Assembly: GCF_036002945.1 (NCBI RefSeq)
Contig: NZ_CP108529.1
Location: forward strand, 2,108,001-2,172,000
Reading direction: 5' to 3'
Length of the DNA stretch: 64,000 nucleotides
Origin: Streptomyces sp. NBC_01224
GTDB lineage: Bacteria; Actinomycetota; Actinomycetes; Streptomycetales; Streptomycetaceae
Shown: piece after piece, positions 24,744 to 32,905 of the stretch
Layout: every line of letters starts with the position of its first letter
Position numbering within the stretch: the stretch's first letter is position 1
Position numbers and translations under genes: made by a program
The notes under the pieces: generated by a model
What the model saw: the letters and a program-made list of their open reading frames with translations, nothing else
The model's database searches: none
Told to the model about the DNA's origin: nothing

Positions 24744-25343
24744 ATGGCCGACACCAGCCCGACCTCCCCCGGCCCCGAGCCGTACCGCGTCCCCGACGCA
24801 GACCTTGACGACCTCGCCAGCATCCTCGCCAAGACCATGGCCGAGGTCAGGCAGCACGGCGTCATCCTCGACCGCCTCGGCTCCGAGCCCGAATCCGTCG
24901 CCATCCAGCCGCCGGACGGCACTCCGGAAGCCGAGGCGGCTGACGGCAAGAAGGCCGACGGCCCCGCCTCGGTGTTCATCCTCGCCCTGGGCGGCGAGGC
25001 ATACGCCGTCGAACTCGCTGCACTCAGCGACTGGGTGAACTACCTCTTCCTGCCGGTGTACGGCCGGGAGATAAGCACGAGCCGTCCCTGGTGCGCGCAC
25101 TGGCACGAACACCCCGAGGCCGTCGCTCGGCTCCACGCACTCTGGCTCGCCTGGCAGCAGTTCACCGACACGGAGGCCGGCCTGTCCGGCCCGTCGACCT
25201 GGCACCGCGACCACCTGGACCAGACCCTGGCGCACCTGCGTGCACCCGACGGACCCTTCGCGGCCTGCACGACCAGCGCAACTCGCCCCAATCACCGGGT
25301 GCTGGCCACCCCGGCGCCCGAGCAGTCGGGGGTGGCGGCGTGA
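24744..25343 (+). CDS. DUF4913 family protein
   Basis: Protein of 199 residues. The C-terminal ~100 residues (LSDWVNYLFLPVYGREISTS, WCAHWHEHPEAVARLHALWL, TWHRDHLDQTLAHL) match DUF4913, a domain found in Streptomyces mobile elements. ATG 24744 follows GGAG by 9 bases; ATG 24729 is an in-frame alternative. Its stop overlaps the next GTG by four bases, opening a chain of five genes (24744-28063) each joined by a four-base overlap. Function of the family is unknown. Confidence 0.75.
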   Translation: MADTSPTSPGPEPYRVPDADLDDLASILAKTMAEVRQHGVILDRLGSEPESVAIQPPDGTPEAEAADGKKADGPASVFILALGGEAYAVELAALSDWVNYLFLPVYGREISTSRPWCAHWHEHPEAVARLHALWLAWQQFTDTEAGLSGPSTWHRDHLDQTLAHLRAPDGPFAACTTSATRPNHRVLATPAPEQSGVAA

Positions 25344-26110
25344 ACGACATCCTCGACTTCGACCTCGACGATCTCTCGCCGGTCGACGACGACTCCGAGG
25401 AGGCGATGGAGGCCCTCTGGCCTGGCGACTTGACGGTGCTGTCCCAACACCACACCAAGCCCAACGGTTCACACAGCTTCGTCCTCGCCCACGACCGATC
25501 GGTCACCTGGGGGGTACCCGGCGAGCCACAGCTCGTTGCGATCGCGGTCGCTCGGGATCTGCGGCAGTCCACGTTCACGTTCGAGACGAGTCACCACGCC
25601 ACGGCGTCCTTCGCCCAGAACTGGCTGGCAGAACGCGGCTGCCCGCTCGAACGGATCGCACTGCGCGGTGGCGACTACATCGAGCCCGCCGACGACCTCA
25701 CCGTCCAGGTGGAACAGCAGATCCAGAAGTCGGGCACCCGCTACGAGGGCATCGACACCTACACCTCCGACGACAATCCCAGCGAGGCGTGGACACTCGT
25801 CAACGACTCCCAGGCCACCCAGGCACCGGTTCGCCTCTTCTACGAGGAGTGGAACCACGATGCCGGCACGTACACGATGCGCGAGGGCGCCTTCCCCGAC
25901 GTCGGCGTCGCCCAGACCTGGCTGGACGAACGCAGCGAACCGCTGCCCGAGCCTCCGGAGTACAGCGACCACAACGGTGCTGTAGTCCGGGCCCGCATCG
26001 CCCTCTCCCGGTCCGCCGGTACCTCTCCGACACCGCAGACCGGGCTCGACGCGCCCCGCGCGACAGCGGCGGTACCGGTTCAGCGCGCGGTCCAGGGGAG
26101 GCTGCTGTGA
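25340..26110 (+). CDS. acidic transfer-region protein with shared C-terminal tail
   Basis: Protein of 256 residues from GTG 25340. A very acidic N-terminus (ILDFDLDDLSPVDDDSEEAM) precedes a beta-rich domain with two related parts (SQHHTKPNGSHSFVLAHD...ETSHHATASFAQNWLAERG and FYEEWNHDAGTYTM...FPDVGVAQTWLDER), suggesting an internal repeat. The tail begins RARIALSRSAGTSP and ends QGRLL, like other proteins of this operon. Overlaps both neighbours by four bases. Not recognised. Confidence 0.65.
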   Translation: MNDILDFDLDDLSPVDDDSEEAMEALWPGDLTVLSQHHTKPNGSHSFVLAHDRSVTWGVPGEPQLVAIAVARDLRQSTFTFETSHHATASFAQNWLAERGCPLERIALRGGDYIEPADDLTVQVEQQIQKSGTRYEGIDTYTSDDNPSEAWTLVNDSQATQAPVRLFYEEWNHDAGTYTMREGAFPDVGVAQTWLDERSEPLPEPPEYSDHNGAVVRARIALSRSAGTSPTPQTGLDAPRATAAVPVQRAVQGRLL

Positions 26111-26583
26111 GCCGCGCCCGCTTCGCCTTCGCCGCGCACCCTGACGCCATCGCCGACCTGCGGGAACTCCCCGCTGGAATACGCGATTTGGCCTTGCTGG
26201 AGCTGCAGAACCTGGTCCACGGAAGCGACGACTGCTTGCCGTTGAAGGGCCGTCTCGCCGGCTTCCACAAGGTGTACGTCGACCCGGAGGTCGCTTACCG
26301 GCTGGTCATCCAGTTCCGCCAGGCCCCACCGACCTCGACTCACAAGCGCGAGATCTACCTCGTAGCCGTTGGCAGCCGGAAGGACTACGCGGTCTACCGC
26401 GCGGCCCACCTGCGGACCGGCCCCCAGCAAGAGGTCGGCCAGGACTCCGCCACGGAGGCCCGCGTGCAGGCCGCCCGGTCTCGTTCGACGCTCACCGCCG
26501 AACGTCCGACAGCGGGCCGCGCGACTGCCCCGTCAACAGCGCCGCCCTCGGCCACTGCCCCCCGAAAGGCCGCCCAGCGATGA
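26107..26583 (+). CDS. RelE/ParE-like fold protein with added C-terminal tail
   Basis: Protein of 158 residues from GTG 26107 (GTGA overlap). Residues 1-105 follow the RelE/ParE layout: FAAHPDAIADLRELP, helices, the LKGRLAGFHKVYVD hairpin, YRLVIQF, then IYLVAVGSRKDYAVYRAA. About 50 residues of Ala/Thr/Pro/Arg tail follow (EARVQAARSRS...APRKAAQR). No antitoxin-like gene is next to it; both neighbours are transfer-region proteins joined by overlaps. It may be a domesticated or delivered toxin, or a non-toxic relative. The frame is open upstream to 25240 but that part is out of phase with coding signal. Confidence 0.65.
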   Translation: MSRARFAFAAHPDAIADLRELPAGIRDLALLELQNLVHGSDDCLPLKGRLAGFHKVYVDPEVAYRLVIQFRQAPPTSTHKREIYLVAVGSRKDYAVYRAAHLRTGPQQEVGQDSATEARVQAARSRSTLTAERPTAGRATAPSTAPPSATAPRKAAQR

Positions 26584-27245
26584 CCAACGACCGTACTGCG
26601 CTCACCCGTTCAGAGCTGGCGGATCTCCTCACCGAGGCCGCTCAGAACGTCGGCGGCATCCCTGCCGCCGAGTACCCGACGGCTGTCGCCCGCTCCTACC
26701 TGCATCCCGTCTTGGGTCCGCTGGCCGCTGGGCCCCGCGTGATCACCGGGCTGAACGACCGGTTCGAGGGCTTCGTGGTCGCCGAGCCACGCCCCGCTGG
26801 TTCGGCGGGCCTGTTCGCTCTGGCCTCCTACGCCTCCGCGCTGGGGTGGCTCACCGAGTCGTTCGCCGAGCTGACCTCCTCGGTCGACGAGATCTGTACC
26901 CGCGTGGGCATCCCTACGGAGCCTTGCGCCCCGATCGTCGCCGCATCCGGCGGGACCGAGCGGGACGACGAGTTCGACTTCGCTTTCAGCGCGCTTGAGT
27001 TGGAGGCGGCCCGCAACGCAGCCGAGGCCGCCGGCCTCGCGCCGGACGACTACGTCGAGGTTCTCTCCCAGTCGCTGCTCGCCGCCGCCCGGATCACCGA
27101 CGCCTGCATGGAGATCTCCAGCGGTCTGCTCGATGACGCCGATCTCCTCCGCGAAGCGAGCGACCGCCCTCGGCTCGGCGACGACCCCGGGAGCCTGCCC
27201 GCTCTGGTCCGCTCCTTGCTCGCCCGGATGGAGGCGACGGAGTGA
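26580..27245 (+). CDS. helical transfer-region protein
   Basis: Protein of 221 residues from ATG 26580 in an ATGA overlap. It is almost wholly helical and acidic (LTRSELADLLTEAAQNVGG, YASALGWLTESFAELTSSV, FAFSALELEAARNAAEAAG, LLREASDRPRLGDDPGSLPA). It lacks the basic tail found on its neighbours. Its stop overlaps the next GTG. No family recognised; a structural or regulatory partner in the same complex is plausible. Confidence 0.6.
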   Translation: MTNDRTALTRSELADLLTEAAQNVGGIPAAEYPTAVARSYLHPVLGPLAAGPRVITGLNDRFEGFVVAEPRPAGSAGLFALASYASALGWLTESFAELTSSVDEICTRVGIPTEPCAPIVAASGGTERDDEFDFAFSALELEAARNAAEAAGLAPDDYVEVLSQSLLAAARITDACMEISSGLLDDADLLREASDRPRLGDDPGSLPALVRSLLARMEATE

Positions 27246-28063
27246 ACCCGTACGACGCAGGCACACACCCTGGGCCTTATCTCGTCGTCGAAGTGCTCGG
27301 TGTCGGGGATGTCCGCGTACCCGCCCTCGCGCATGGTCCGGGGGAGCCGCTGCACCAGGCCGCTACGCGCGTCATCGAAGCCGCAGCGACGTTGGACGAG
27401 CGACACGAGAGCGTGCTCGACGCGGTCCAGCGGGCTCAGCGGCTGCTCGAACGCATCGGTCGCGGTGAAGTCGGCCGCGCCCAGGTGTCGTACGCGCTGC
27501 TGCGGACCGCACTCCCCGAACTCGGAGACGTTCTGGCGCAGCAAGACCGGGCGTACAGCCAGTTCGTCGAGCCCCTGTCCGCCTACCGGCGGCTTCTGTC
27601 CTCGCCTGAGCCTGCTCAACGCGCGACCAACAAGAGCTACGGGCAGAAGACGAGGCCCGACCGGGACGACGACTGGGCCGTCGCCGGGGAGCGCGGGCTG
27701 GTAGCCCTCGAAGCCGTTGCGGCCGGAGGCGTTCGCTTTCGTCGCAACGCGATCGGCGAGGACCCGTACATCTCACGGGAGAAGGCCCAGCGGCAGGACC
27801 CGACGGTCTTCCCGCAGACCGTGCAGCGGCTGGTCGCCGACGGGCTACTGCATCAGGACACCACCGAGAACGTGTATCGGCCCGGCCAGCTCCTCTCACT
27901 CACTTCGCAGGGTGAAGCCGCCCTGCGTGATGGTCGCGCGACGACGTCACGGGTGTACGCCGCCCTCGGCCGCACCACCACGCAGACCACGTCAGGCGCG
28001 CTCGCCGACTCGGCCGCCACGCCCGTCGCCAGGACCTGCCTCGCGGCTCCCCGCTCACGCTGA
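27242..28063 (+). CDS. protein with C-terminal winged-helix-like region and tail
   Basis: Protein of 273 residues from GTG 27242 (GTGA overlap). A coiled helical N-terminal half (AATRVIEAAATLDERHESVL, DAVQRAQRLLERIG) is followed by a winged-helix-like part (RDDDWAVAGERGLVALEAVA, FPQTVQRLVADGLLHQD, LLSLTSQGEAALRDG). The tail SRVYAALGRTTTQT...CLAAPRSR matches the shared pattern. Last of the five overlapping genes. May bind DNA; unrecognised. Confidence 0.6.
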   Translation: MNPYDAGTHPGPYLVVEVLGVGDVRVPALAHGPGEPLHQAATRVIEAAATLDERHESVLDAVQRAQRLLERIGRGEVGRAQVSYALLRTALPELGDVLAQQDRAYSQFVEPLSAYRRLLSSPEPAQRATNKSYGQKTRPDRDDDWAVAGERGLVALEAVAAGGVRFRRNAIGEDPYISREKAQRQDPTVFPQTVQRLVADGLLHQDTTENVYRPGQLLSLTSQGEAALRDGRATTSRVYAALGRTTTQTTSGALADSAATPVARTCLAAPRSR

Positions 28064-28087
28064 CCTCATCCCGATAAGGACGCCACC

Positions 28088-28927
28088 ATGCCTACCCCCG
28101 GCCTGCCTCCCACCTTCTCCATCGCTTCCATCGATGCCCAGCGCGTCGAGGAAGCTCTCGCCCGGATCGGGCCCAAGTGGACCACCTGGACCGCGATGAC
28201 CCTGGCCCAGGTGAACGGCCCTATGCGTGTCCGCGACGTCGCTGCGCAGCTCCCCTTCGTCAGCGAGCAGTTCGTCGGCAAACGGCTGGCCACGATGCAC
28301 GCTGACGGACTGGTGATCCGCGATGACGGCCGACGGGGCGCGCCGTACGGACTCAGCGCGCTCGGCACGTCTCTGGCCCCCGTCCTCCGCACGGTGTCGG
28401 ACTGGTCCCGCACCCACCTGACACAGGAGCCGATGGCCGAAGCCGAGCGTGTCGAGGACGCGCTGCGCCGCTTGCATCTTCGGCACTCGACTGCTGTGAT
28501 TCAGGCCCTCGACTCGGCTGACGGCCAGATGCGGTTCGTTCACATCGCCGAGGCGGCGCGCCTGGACAACGGCCTCGCACGGCAGCGACTTGTCCGGCTT
28601 CAGGCCGATGGCCTGGTCACGCGGACGGGCTCCCGGCACGGAGACCCTTACGTGCTCACCGATGCCGGCCATGCGTTGGGGGCCGTCTACGCGAGTGTCG
28701 AGCACTGGAGCCAGCCCTTCGCGCTGCGAAGTGGAACAGCGCCAGCGGCAGCAACGCGCACCCACGTCGGTATTCCGCTGGGGGCGGGGGCCGACAGCGC
28801 CCGGACCGCGGCGGCCCTACGGCGGAGCGCCGCCGCGTCCAACGTCATGTTCAGCCACGCGCCTCAGCCGGAACCGCGGGTGCCGGCGGCCGTGACCGCT
28901 CAGTCGGCACCGGGCCGGGGCCGGTGA
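28088..28927 (+). CDS. tandem HxlR/winged-helix DNA-binding protein
   Basis: Protein of 279 residues. Two winged-helix units of the HxlR/MarR kind stand in tandem: residues ~20-105 (RVEEALARIGPKWTTWTAMT, VSEQFVGKRLATMHADGLV, YGLSALGTSLAPVL) and ~120-205 (RVEDALRRLHLRHSTAVIQA, NGLARQRLVRLQADGLVTR, YVLTDAGHALGAVY). The C-terminal tail has ARTAAALRRS and ends APGRGR. ATG 28088 follows AAGGACG. Either a regulator of the transfer genes or a DNA-binding accessory factor of the relaxosome. Confidence 0.7.
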   Translation: MPTPGLPPTFSIASIDAQRVEEALARIGPKWTTWTAMTLAQVNGPMRVRDVAAQLPFVSEQFVGKRLATMHADGLVIRDDGRRGAPYGLSALGTSLAPVLRTVSDWSRTHLTQEPMAEAERVEDALRRLHLRHSTAVIQALDSADGQMRFVHIAEAARLDNGLARQRLVRLQADGLVTRTGSRHGDPYVLTDAGHALGAVYASVEHWSQPFALRSGTAPAAATRTHVGIPLGAGADSARTAAALRRSAAASNVMFSHAPQPEPRVPAAVTAQSAPGRGR

Positions 28928-29042
28928 CGGGAGTGAGAACTAGAGGCCACTCGCCGCCGCCACGGCATCCGCGTGCACTCCAGCGGCTCCCGCCGCTGCC
29001 CACGCGGATCCGTTCTCCTCCTTCGCTTCCGGAGACTCGACC

Positions 29043-29986
29043 ATGTACGCCCCTGATGACCTGACCCGGTACCAAGAGGTACTGGTCAGCCCCATGTATC
29101 TGGCTGGTTCCAACGGGACCGGCGAGGCTGGCTTCGCGCCCGTCGCCCACTGGCCTCATCAGTACCTCGATGAGGGCCCCTGCCAGCTCCTCGTAACCTC
29201 TCCCGACCAACGGTTCGGATCGGCTGGTTCGGCGACGACTTCGAACTGTGGAAGATCAGCGCAGCCGAGGACGCCTTCTCAGCGCCTCGCTGGACGGCAA
29301 CGTTCAACCACGTCACCCCGGCCGAGATGGTCGCTGGCCTCACCGCCACACTGGTCCAGGACTACGACGAAGCCATCGCTTCCGACACCCTCGGCCGCTT
29401 CTTGACAGGGCCAACCGTCCCCTGGAGGGACACCGTCCGGCCGCTGACCGATGCCGGCTGGAACCTTGACGGAGCTGCTGAACTCGGCACCGTCGAGATC
29501 ATCGCTCCTGACGACCAAGCGGGCATCCTTATCGATCGGCGCGGCTACGGCTCCGACCGCAGGACCGTCGAGCTGTGGGCTGGTCCGCCGGGCTGGGGCA
29601 CTCGTGCCGAAGCGACCTTCACGGCCCGCACTCCATCCCATTTGATCGCCGCAACCGCCGCTGTGATGGCGAAGTCGACCCCGGTGGTCCGCGAACGCCA
29701 CCAAGTCGACCGGCGTATGCAGCACCTGGTCTCTATGACCCCTGTCGCTTCGGCCACGCCGATCGCCGAGGCTCAGGTCTCGCGCGCTCCGACTCCGCTG
29801 GACGTACGCCGCACCGCGGTCACCCAGGCCGTACACCGTGCCGCGCGGGCACCACGCACGGCAGCCGACCTCCGGGTGATGGCCGCCCAGAGCCGCTCCA
29901 CGGGTGCGGCGCAGAAACGGACGGGACACCCCGCGACCTCCGCCCGGCTGCCGGCCAGCTCGCCGGCGCCACGGCGCGGGCGCTGA
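29043..29986 (+). pseudogene. DUF317-type protein with one frameshift and shared tail
   Basis: ATG 29043, after CCGGAGAC, starts YQEVLVSPMYLAGSNGTGEA and reads to SPDQR near 29212; the match then continues in another frame as IGWFGDDFELWKISAAEDAF and TPAEMVAGLTATLVQDYDEA, to the stop at 29986. SP-x-YLAG, SPD and P-x-W-x-A-x-F are hallmarks of the Streptomyces DUF317 domain. One base, perhaps an A of CCAAACGG, is missing. A second DUF317-like unit (LTDAGWNLDGAAELGTVEII) follows. The tail LRVMAAQSRS...APRRGR fits the shared pattern. Confidence 0.7.
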
Positions 29987-30043
29987 CTCCCACCCCAAGC
30001 CGCGCTCCAATCGCGACCGTCCCTGCACAACAGGAGTTCCACC

Positions 30044-30532
30044 ATGCCCACCACCACCATGCTCGACCAGGCCACAGCCATGATCGAGAACGCCTGGGGC
30101 CAGCCCATCGAAGCTCTTGAGGTCCTCGGGGTCCGCCGCCCCAGCGAGGACCCGCTCCTGCGCTGCGCCATGCACACCCGAACGGACCTGGCTATCACGG
30201 ACAACGCGGTAACCGTCCACCAGGACCGTCTTCACGCCCTGTCCCGGCATGGGTACGTGCCTGACTTCTACGAACTCGACCGGATCACCGAAGCGGCGGT
30301 CAGCCTCCGCGTCGCCCACGCGGAGAGCCGTGCGTACCTCCAGGCGATCCGGCGCGTGGTGGAGGCTCGTGAGGCCGCCGCACCCGAGGTTGAGGCGCCG
30401 ACGGTTCGGCTGGCACAGGCCGCTGTCGCCCGCTCCGGGTGGACGCGGCACGCCCCGGGGGCCGTGCCCGAACCGTCCTCTCCGGCGGCTGTCGTCGGGC
30501 CGTCGGCGCCCACAACGGGCCCCCGACGTTGA
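30044..30532 (+). CDS. small transfer-region protein with basic tail
   Basis: Protein of 162 residues, ATG 30044 after CAGGAGTTCC. A helical N-terminal domain (DQATAMIENAWGQPIEALEV, LHALSRHGYVPDFYELDRIT, AVSLRVAHAESRAYLQAIRR) is followed by a tail with VRLAQAAVARSGW and the end TTGPRR. This is the last plus-strand gene carrying the shared C-terminal pattern. Unrecognised family. Confidence 0.62.
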   Translation: MPTTTMLDQATAMIENAWGQPIEALEVLGVRRPSEDPLLRCAMHTRTDLAITDNAVTVHQDRLHALSRHGYVPDFYELDRITEAAVSLRVAHAESRAYLQAIRRVVEAREAAAPEVEAPTVRLAQAAVARSGWTRHAPGAVPEPSSPAAVVGPSAPTTGPRR

Positions 30533-30536
30533 ACGG

Positions 30537-30800
30537 TTAGCTCTGATTCTCGTCGCGGTGGGCCTCTTCTGCGCGGAGGCCCACCGCGCGGGCCAGCTCC
30601 TCCATCGTCAACTCCACGCGCCGGCCTTCGGCGACCCGGCGCTCCACCGTCTCCTCGTCCGGCCACTGGTCGGGCTGTGCGCCGACTCCCCACTGGCCGT
30701 CGGCGACCATCGCGATGTCGCCCACGGTCCACGGCCGCCCGGCCGCGCGGATCTTGCGCTCCAACCCGGCGCCGTCCCAGTGTCTGCTCGCCTCGGCCAT
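30537..30800 (-). CDS. small acidic hypothetical protein
   Basis: Protein of 87 residues on the opposite strand to its neighbours. ATG 30800 follows AAGGGGGA by 6 bases. Sequence: a basic start (EASRHWDGAGLERKIRAAGR), a conserved-looking WTVGDIAMVADGQWG, and two helices (DEETVERRVAEGRRVELTME, ELARAVGLRAEEA). Convergent with the preceding plus gene, four bases apart. May be a small regulator; not recognised. Confidence 0.5.
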   Translation of the reverse strand: MAEASRHWDGAGLERKIRAAGRPWTVGDIAMVADGQWGVGAQPDQWPDEETVERRVAEGRRVELTMEELARAVGLRAEEAHRDENQS

Positions 30801-31017
30801 CGCTGTCCCCCTTCTCTCGCCTGCGGCCCGTCACCGCAACCCATGTAGGACAACCGCGGTGGCCTGTCCATTCCCCGGTCTCCCGTCACCTGCCGACGAC
30901 CCCGAGTTCGCCCACGGCAGACGTCCTTGCCGGGAAACGACTACGCACTTCGGCATGCCGCATGCCAACGTACGGATGTCGGGAAAACCGCAGGTCAACG
31001 AAGGGACCCATCTAACC

Positions 31018-31365
31018 GTGAGCACCTCTGCCACCCTCCTTCCGGCCGTTGTCCGCCCCACAGCGGATGCTCTCCACTGGCTCTCCGCCGACCACGGTGC
31101 GGGCCCGGTGCTCGATCTCCTGGACGCGCTCGGGTGGGCGATCGTCGACACCCCCGAGGCCAACGTCCACGCGACCAGCCCCGACGGCTGTGTCTACGTC
31201 GGCTGGCTCCCCGAGGACCCGTCGGCCTGGCAGCGCAACATCGTCTGGCACGTCCGGGTGCAGCCCGCCGATGGCGACGCATGGGTCCAGGAGTTCGGTC
31301 TCCACACCCCCTCCGAGGCCGTTGCCGGATTCCTCGCCGCCCTGGTCACCAACTCCTCGTACTGA
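31018..31365 (+). CDS. DUF317-like protein
   Basis: Protein of 115 residues if begun at GTG 31018, about 12 bases after GAAGGGA; ATG 30976 is an in-frame alternative without ribosome site. The core LDLLDALGWAIVDTPEANVH, TSPDGCVYVGWLPED, VWHVRVQP and TPSEAVAGFLAALVTN follows the DUF317 pattern (SPDG, YVGWLPE, W, TP-x-E-x-x-x-x-F). Much shorter than the usual two-domain DUF317 proteins. The 217-base stretch before it holds the promoter region of the divergent gene at 30800. Confidence 0.6.
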   Translation: MSTSATLLPAVVRPTADALHWLSADHGAGPVLDLLDALGWAIVDTPEANVHATSPDGCVYVGWLPEDPSAWQRNIVWHVRVQPADGDAWVQEFGLHTPSEAVAGFLAALVTNSSY

Positions 31366-31465
31366 CTGCCGATCAGGCTCCGCTCATACATCCACCGACG
31401 GCTCGACGACTCCCCGTCGTCGGGCCGACCAGCCCCGTCAATGTCCACCGTTCACGGAGACTCCC

Positions 31466-31678
31466 TTGCCCCAGTACCTGACCGTCGGCCACCTGCTCCG
31501 CCAGCTCCAGGAACTCGACCCCAACCTGCCGGTCCGTCTCGCCGTCAACCCCGACTTCCCCTTCGCCCACTTCGTGGGGGCCAAGGTCGTCGTCCGCGAC
31601 GGCAAGGCGTACATCGCCGACGACGGCCAGGAGGACTACCTCCCGGTGGGGGCGCGCGACGCCCTCACCTGGGCCTGA
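31466..31678 (+). CDS. small conserved-looking protein, unknown
   Basis: Protein of 70 residues starting at TTG 31466, six bases after GGAG. Sequence (YLTVGHLLRQLQELDPNLPV, RLAVNPDFPFAHFVGAKVVV, DDGQEDYLPVGARDAL) has the HLL-x-x-L-x-x-L-DP-x-x-PV-x-L pattern seen in many small phage and plasmid proteins. The longer open frame upstream is noncoding. Function unknown. Confidence 0.6.
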   Translation: MPQYLTVGHLLRQLQELDPNLPVRLAVNPDFPFAHFVGAKVVVRDGKAYIADDGQEDYLPVGARDALTWA

Positions 31679-31767
31679 TCGCTTCCCTACCATCACGGAG
31701 GCTTCCCATCTCGTCACTCTCGCGCCCCGCGCCCCGCCTCGCACTGCACACTGTCGCGGCGCGCCCC

Positions 31768-32097
31768 ATGCCGCACGGCGTGCACAGCGCGCTTCTCCAG
31801 CGCATCTCCACCCGCCCCGACGGCCCCCTCGACATCACCTGGCTCGCCGCCGAGACGTCCAGACTCCCCCTCGGGCGCATCCGACTGCGCTGGGAGCCCG
31901 CATCGCGCAGCGGCTGGGACGTCACGACGTACCTGGGGCTGACCACTGCCGAGTTGCTCCTCGGTTCCTGGCCCGCCGCCCCGGACGACTGGCCGCGCCT
32001 GGTCCGCCCGACCCTGTACGAGGTGACCGGCCTGTGCGCCGCCCTCTCCTTCGCGACCGACGCCCTCGACCTCTCCAACCGGCTCGCCGGGGTCTGA
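31768..32097 (+). CDS. hypothetical protein; normal start codon apparently missing
   Basis: The protein reads well from PISSLSRPAPRLALHTVAAR through GPLDITWLAAETSRLPL, WEPASRSGWDVTTYLGLTTA and YEVTGLCAALSFATDAL. The only ATG is at 31768, giving 109 residues without a ribosome site. A strong GGAGG at 31697-31701 points to position 31708, which is in frame but is ATC, not a usual start. Either ATC initiates weakly, or a start codon was mutated. The hairpin at 32113 ends the transcript. Not recognised. Confidence 0.5.
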   Translation: MPHGVHSALLQRISTRPDGPLDITWLAAETSRLPLGRIRLRWEPASRSGWDVTTYLGLTTAELLLGSWPAAPDDWPRLVRPTLYEVTGLCAALSFATDALDLSNRLAGV

Positions 32098-32112
32098 ACG
32101 AGGACCGCCGAA

Positions 32113-32144
32113 GGCCGCCCCACGCCGCTCAGGCAGGGGCGGCC
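32113..32144 (+). terminator. hairpin ending the 18.6-32.1 kb transfer block
   Basis: Nine-bp perfect stem GGCCGCCCC / GGGGCGGCC with a 14-base loop, 15 bases after the stop at 32097. Strong enough to terminate; it separates the transfer block from the Xis-like gene. Confidence 0.6.
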
Positions 32145-32199
32145 TCGTCGTGCGTCCACCCGTTCGTTGCGTACGCTCGACCCGACGAAGGAGGACACC

Positions 32200-32436
32200 A
32201 TGGCCGACGACCAGAGGCTCTGGGGATACCCGGAGGTCGCCGCCCACCTGGGTATCAGCGTCGGCGCGACCCGCAGTCGCAAGAGCCGGGGCAGCCTGCC
32301 CTCGCCCGACGACGACAGCGTGCCGGACCGTCCCCGCTGGAAGCCGTCCACGTTCCAGAACTGGAGGCCGGTCGGCTGGGGGTTTCGCAGCGACCTGCAC
32401 AGCTCCCCCCGACAGGAGACCACCCCGACCGACTGA
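32200..32436 (+). CDS. excisionase/AlpA-like helix-turn-helix protein
   Basis: DNA-binding protein of 78 residues, ATG 32200 after GAAGGAGG. It shows the MerR/AlpA-type helix-turn-helix (LWGYPEVAAHLGISVGATRS) and the wing LPSPDDDSVPDRPRWKP, then FQNWRPVGWGF, as in actinobacterial excisionase-like regulators. The frame is open to 32167 but the ribosome site favours 32200. It may control excision or transfer of the element; no integrase lies next to it. Confidence 0.7.
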   Translation: MADDQRLWGYPEVAAHLGISVGATRSRKSRGSLPSPDDDSVPDRPRWKPSTFQNWRPVGWGFRSDLHSSPRQETTPTD

Positions 32437-32467
32437 CCGAGCGGGTACTCGCCCGTAGGCTGCGGGC

Positions 32468-32701
32468 ATGACGCCCGACTCGCAGATGCCCTCGCCCCCA
32501 TTCCCCTCGACCGACAACGCCGTACTCGGGTTGATCGTCGGCCGGGCCATCGAGTCGGTCCGTAGCGGCGAGGCCACCGTAGAGGAGGCCATCCTGCATG
32601 CGGCGGTCCACGGCTGGTACGAAGGACACGTCAAGGGTGAGGACGAATGCCCGGGGTGTGACTTCCGGGGCGGGCTGTCAAAGGACAGCGCACGCGGCTG
32701 A
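32468..32701 (+). CDS. small hypothetical protein with CxxC
   Basis: Protein of 77 residues from ATG 32468. The middle is one helix-rich stretch (NAVLGLIVGRAIESVRSGEA, TVEEAILHAAVHGWYEGHVK) and the end carries CPGCDFRGGL, a possible metal- or redox-binding pair. A close 31-base gap follows the Xis-like gene. Its end overlaps a weak minus-strand ORF. Confidence 0.45.
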   Translation: MTPDSQMPSPPFPSTDNAVLGLIVGRAIESVRSGEATVEEAILHAAVHGWYEGHVKGEDECPGCDFRGGLSKDSARG

Positions 32702-32888
32702 CCCTCACCTGCACGCCGAGGAGCGCCACCGATTCGCCGGTGATGGGGACTCTTGAAAACGGCCAGGGCTGCTCGTCGCCCCACTCGGTCAGGGCTTCAA
32801 CAGAGTGGGGAGTGGCAACGAGCATGGTGAGTCCGACACTGAGGAACACCAGAGCGGAGATCAGGTCATCCCTGCTGGGTGCTGACAA
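32631..32888 (-). CDS. doubtful small membrane protein downstream of the ynfA remnant
   Basis: Frame of 85 residues with one hydrophobic helix (DLISALVFLSVGLTMLVATP) followed by SVEALTEWGDEQPWPFSRVP. It lies directly after the ynfA remnant on the same strand and could be part of that metal-response operon. It overlaps the end of the plus-strand gene at 32701 by 71 bases, so only the first 60 residues are likely to be meaningful. Confidence 0.28.
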   Translation of the reverse strand: MSAPSRDDLISALVFLSVGLTMLVATPHSVEALTEWGDEQPWPFSRVPITGESVALLGVQVRVSRVRCPLTARPGSHTPGIRPHP

Positions 32889-32905
32889 ACGGTGGACGAG
32901 GTCGG

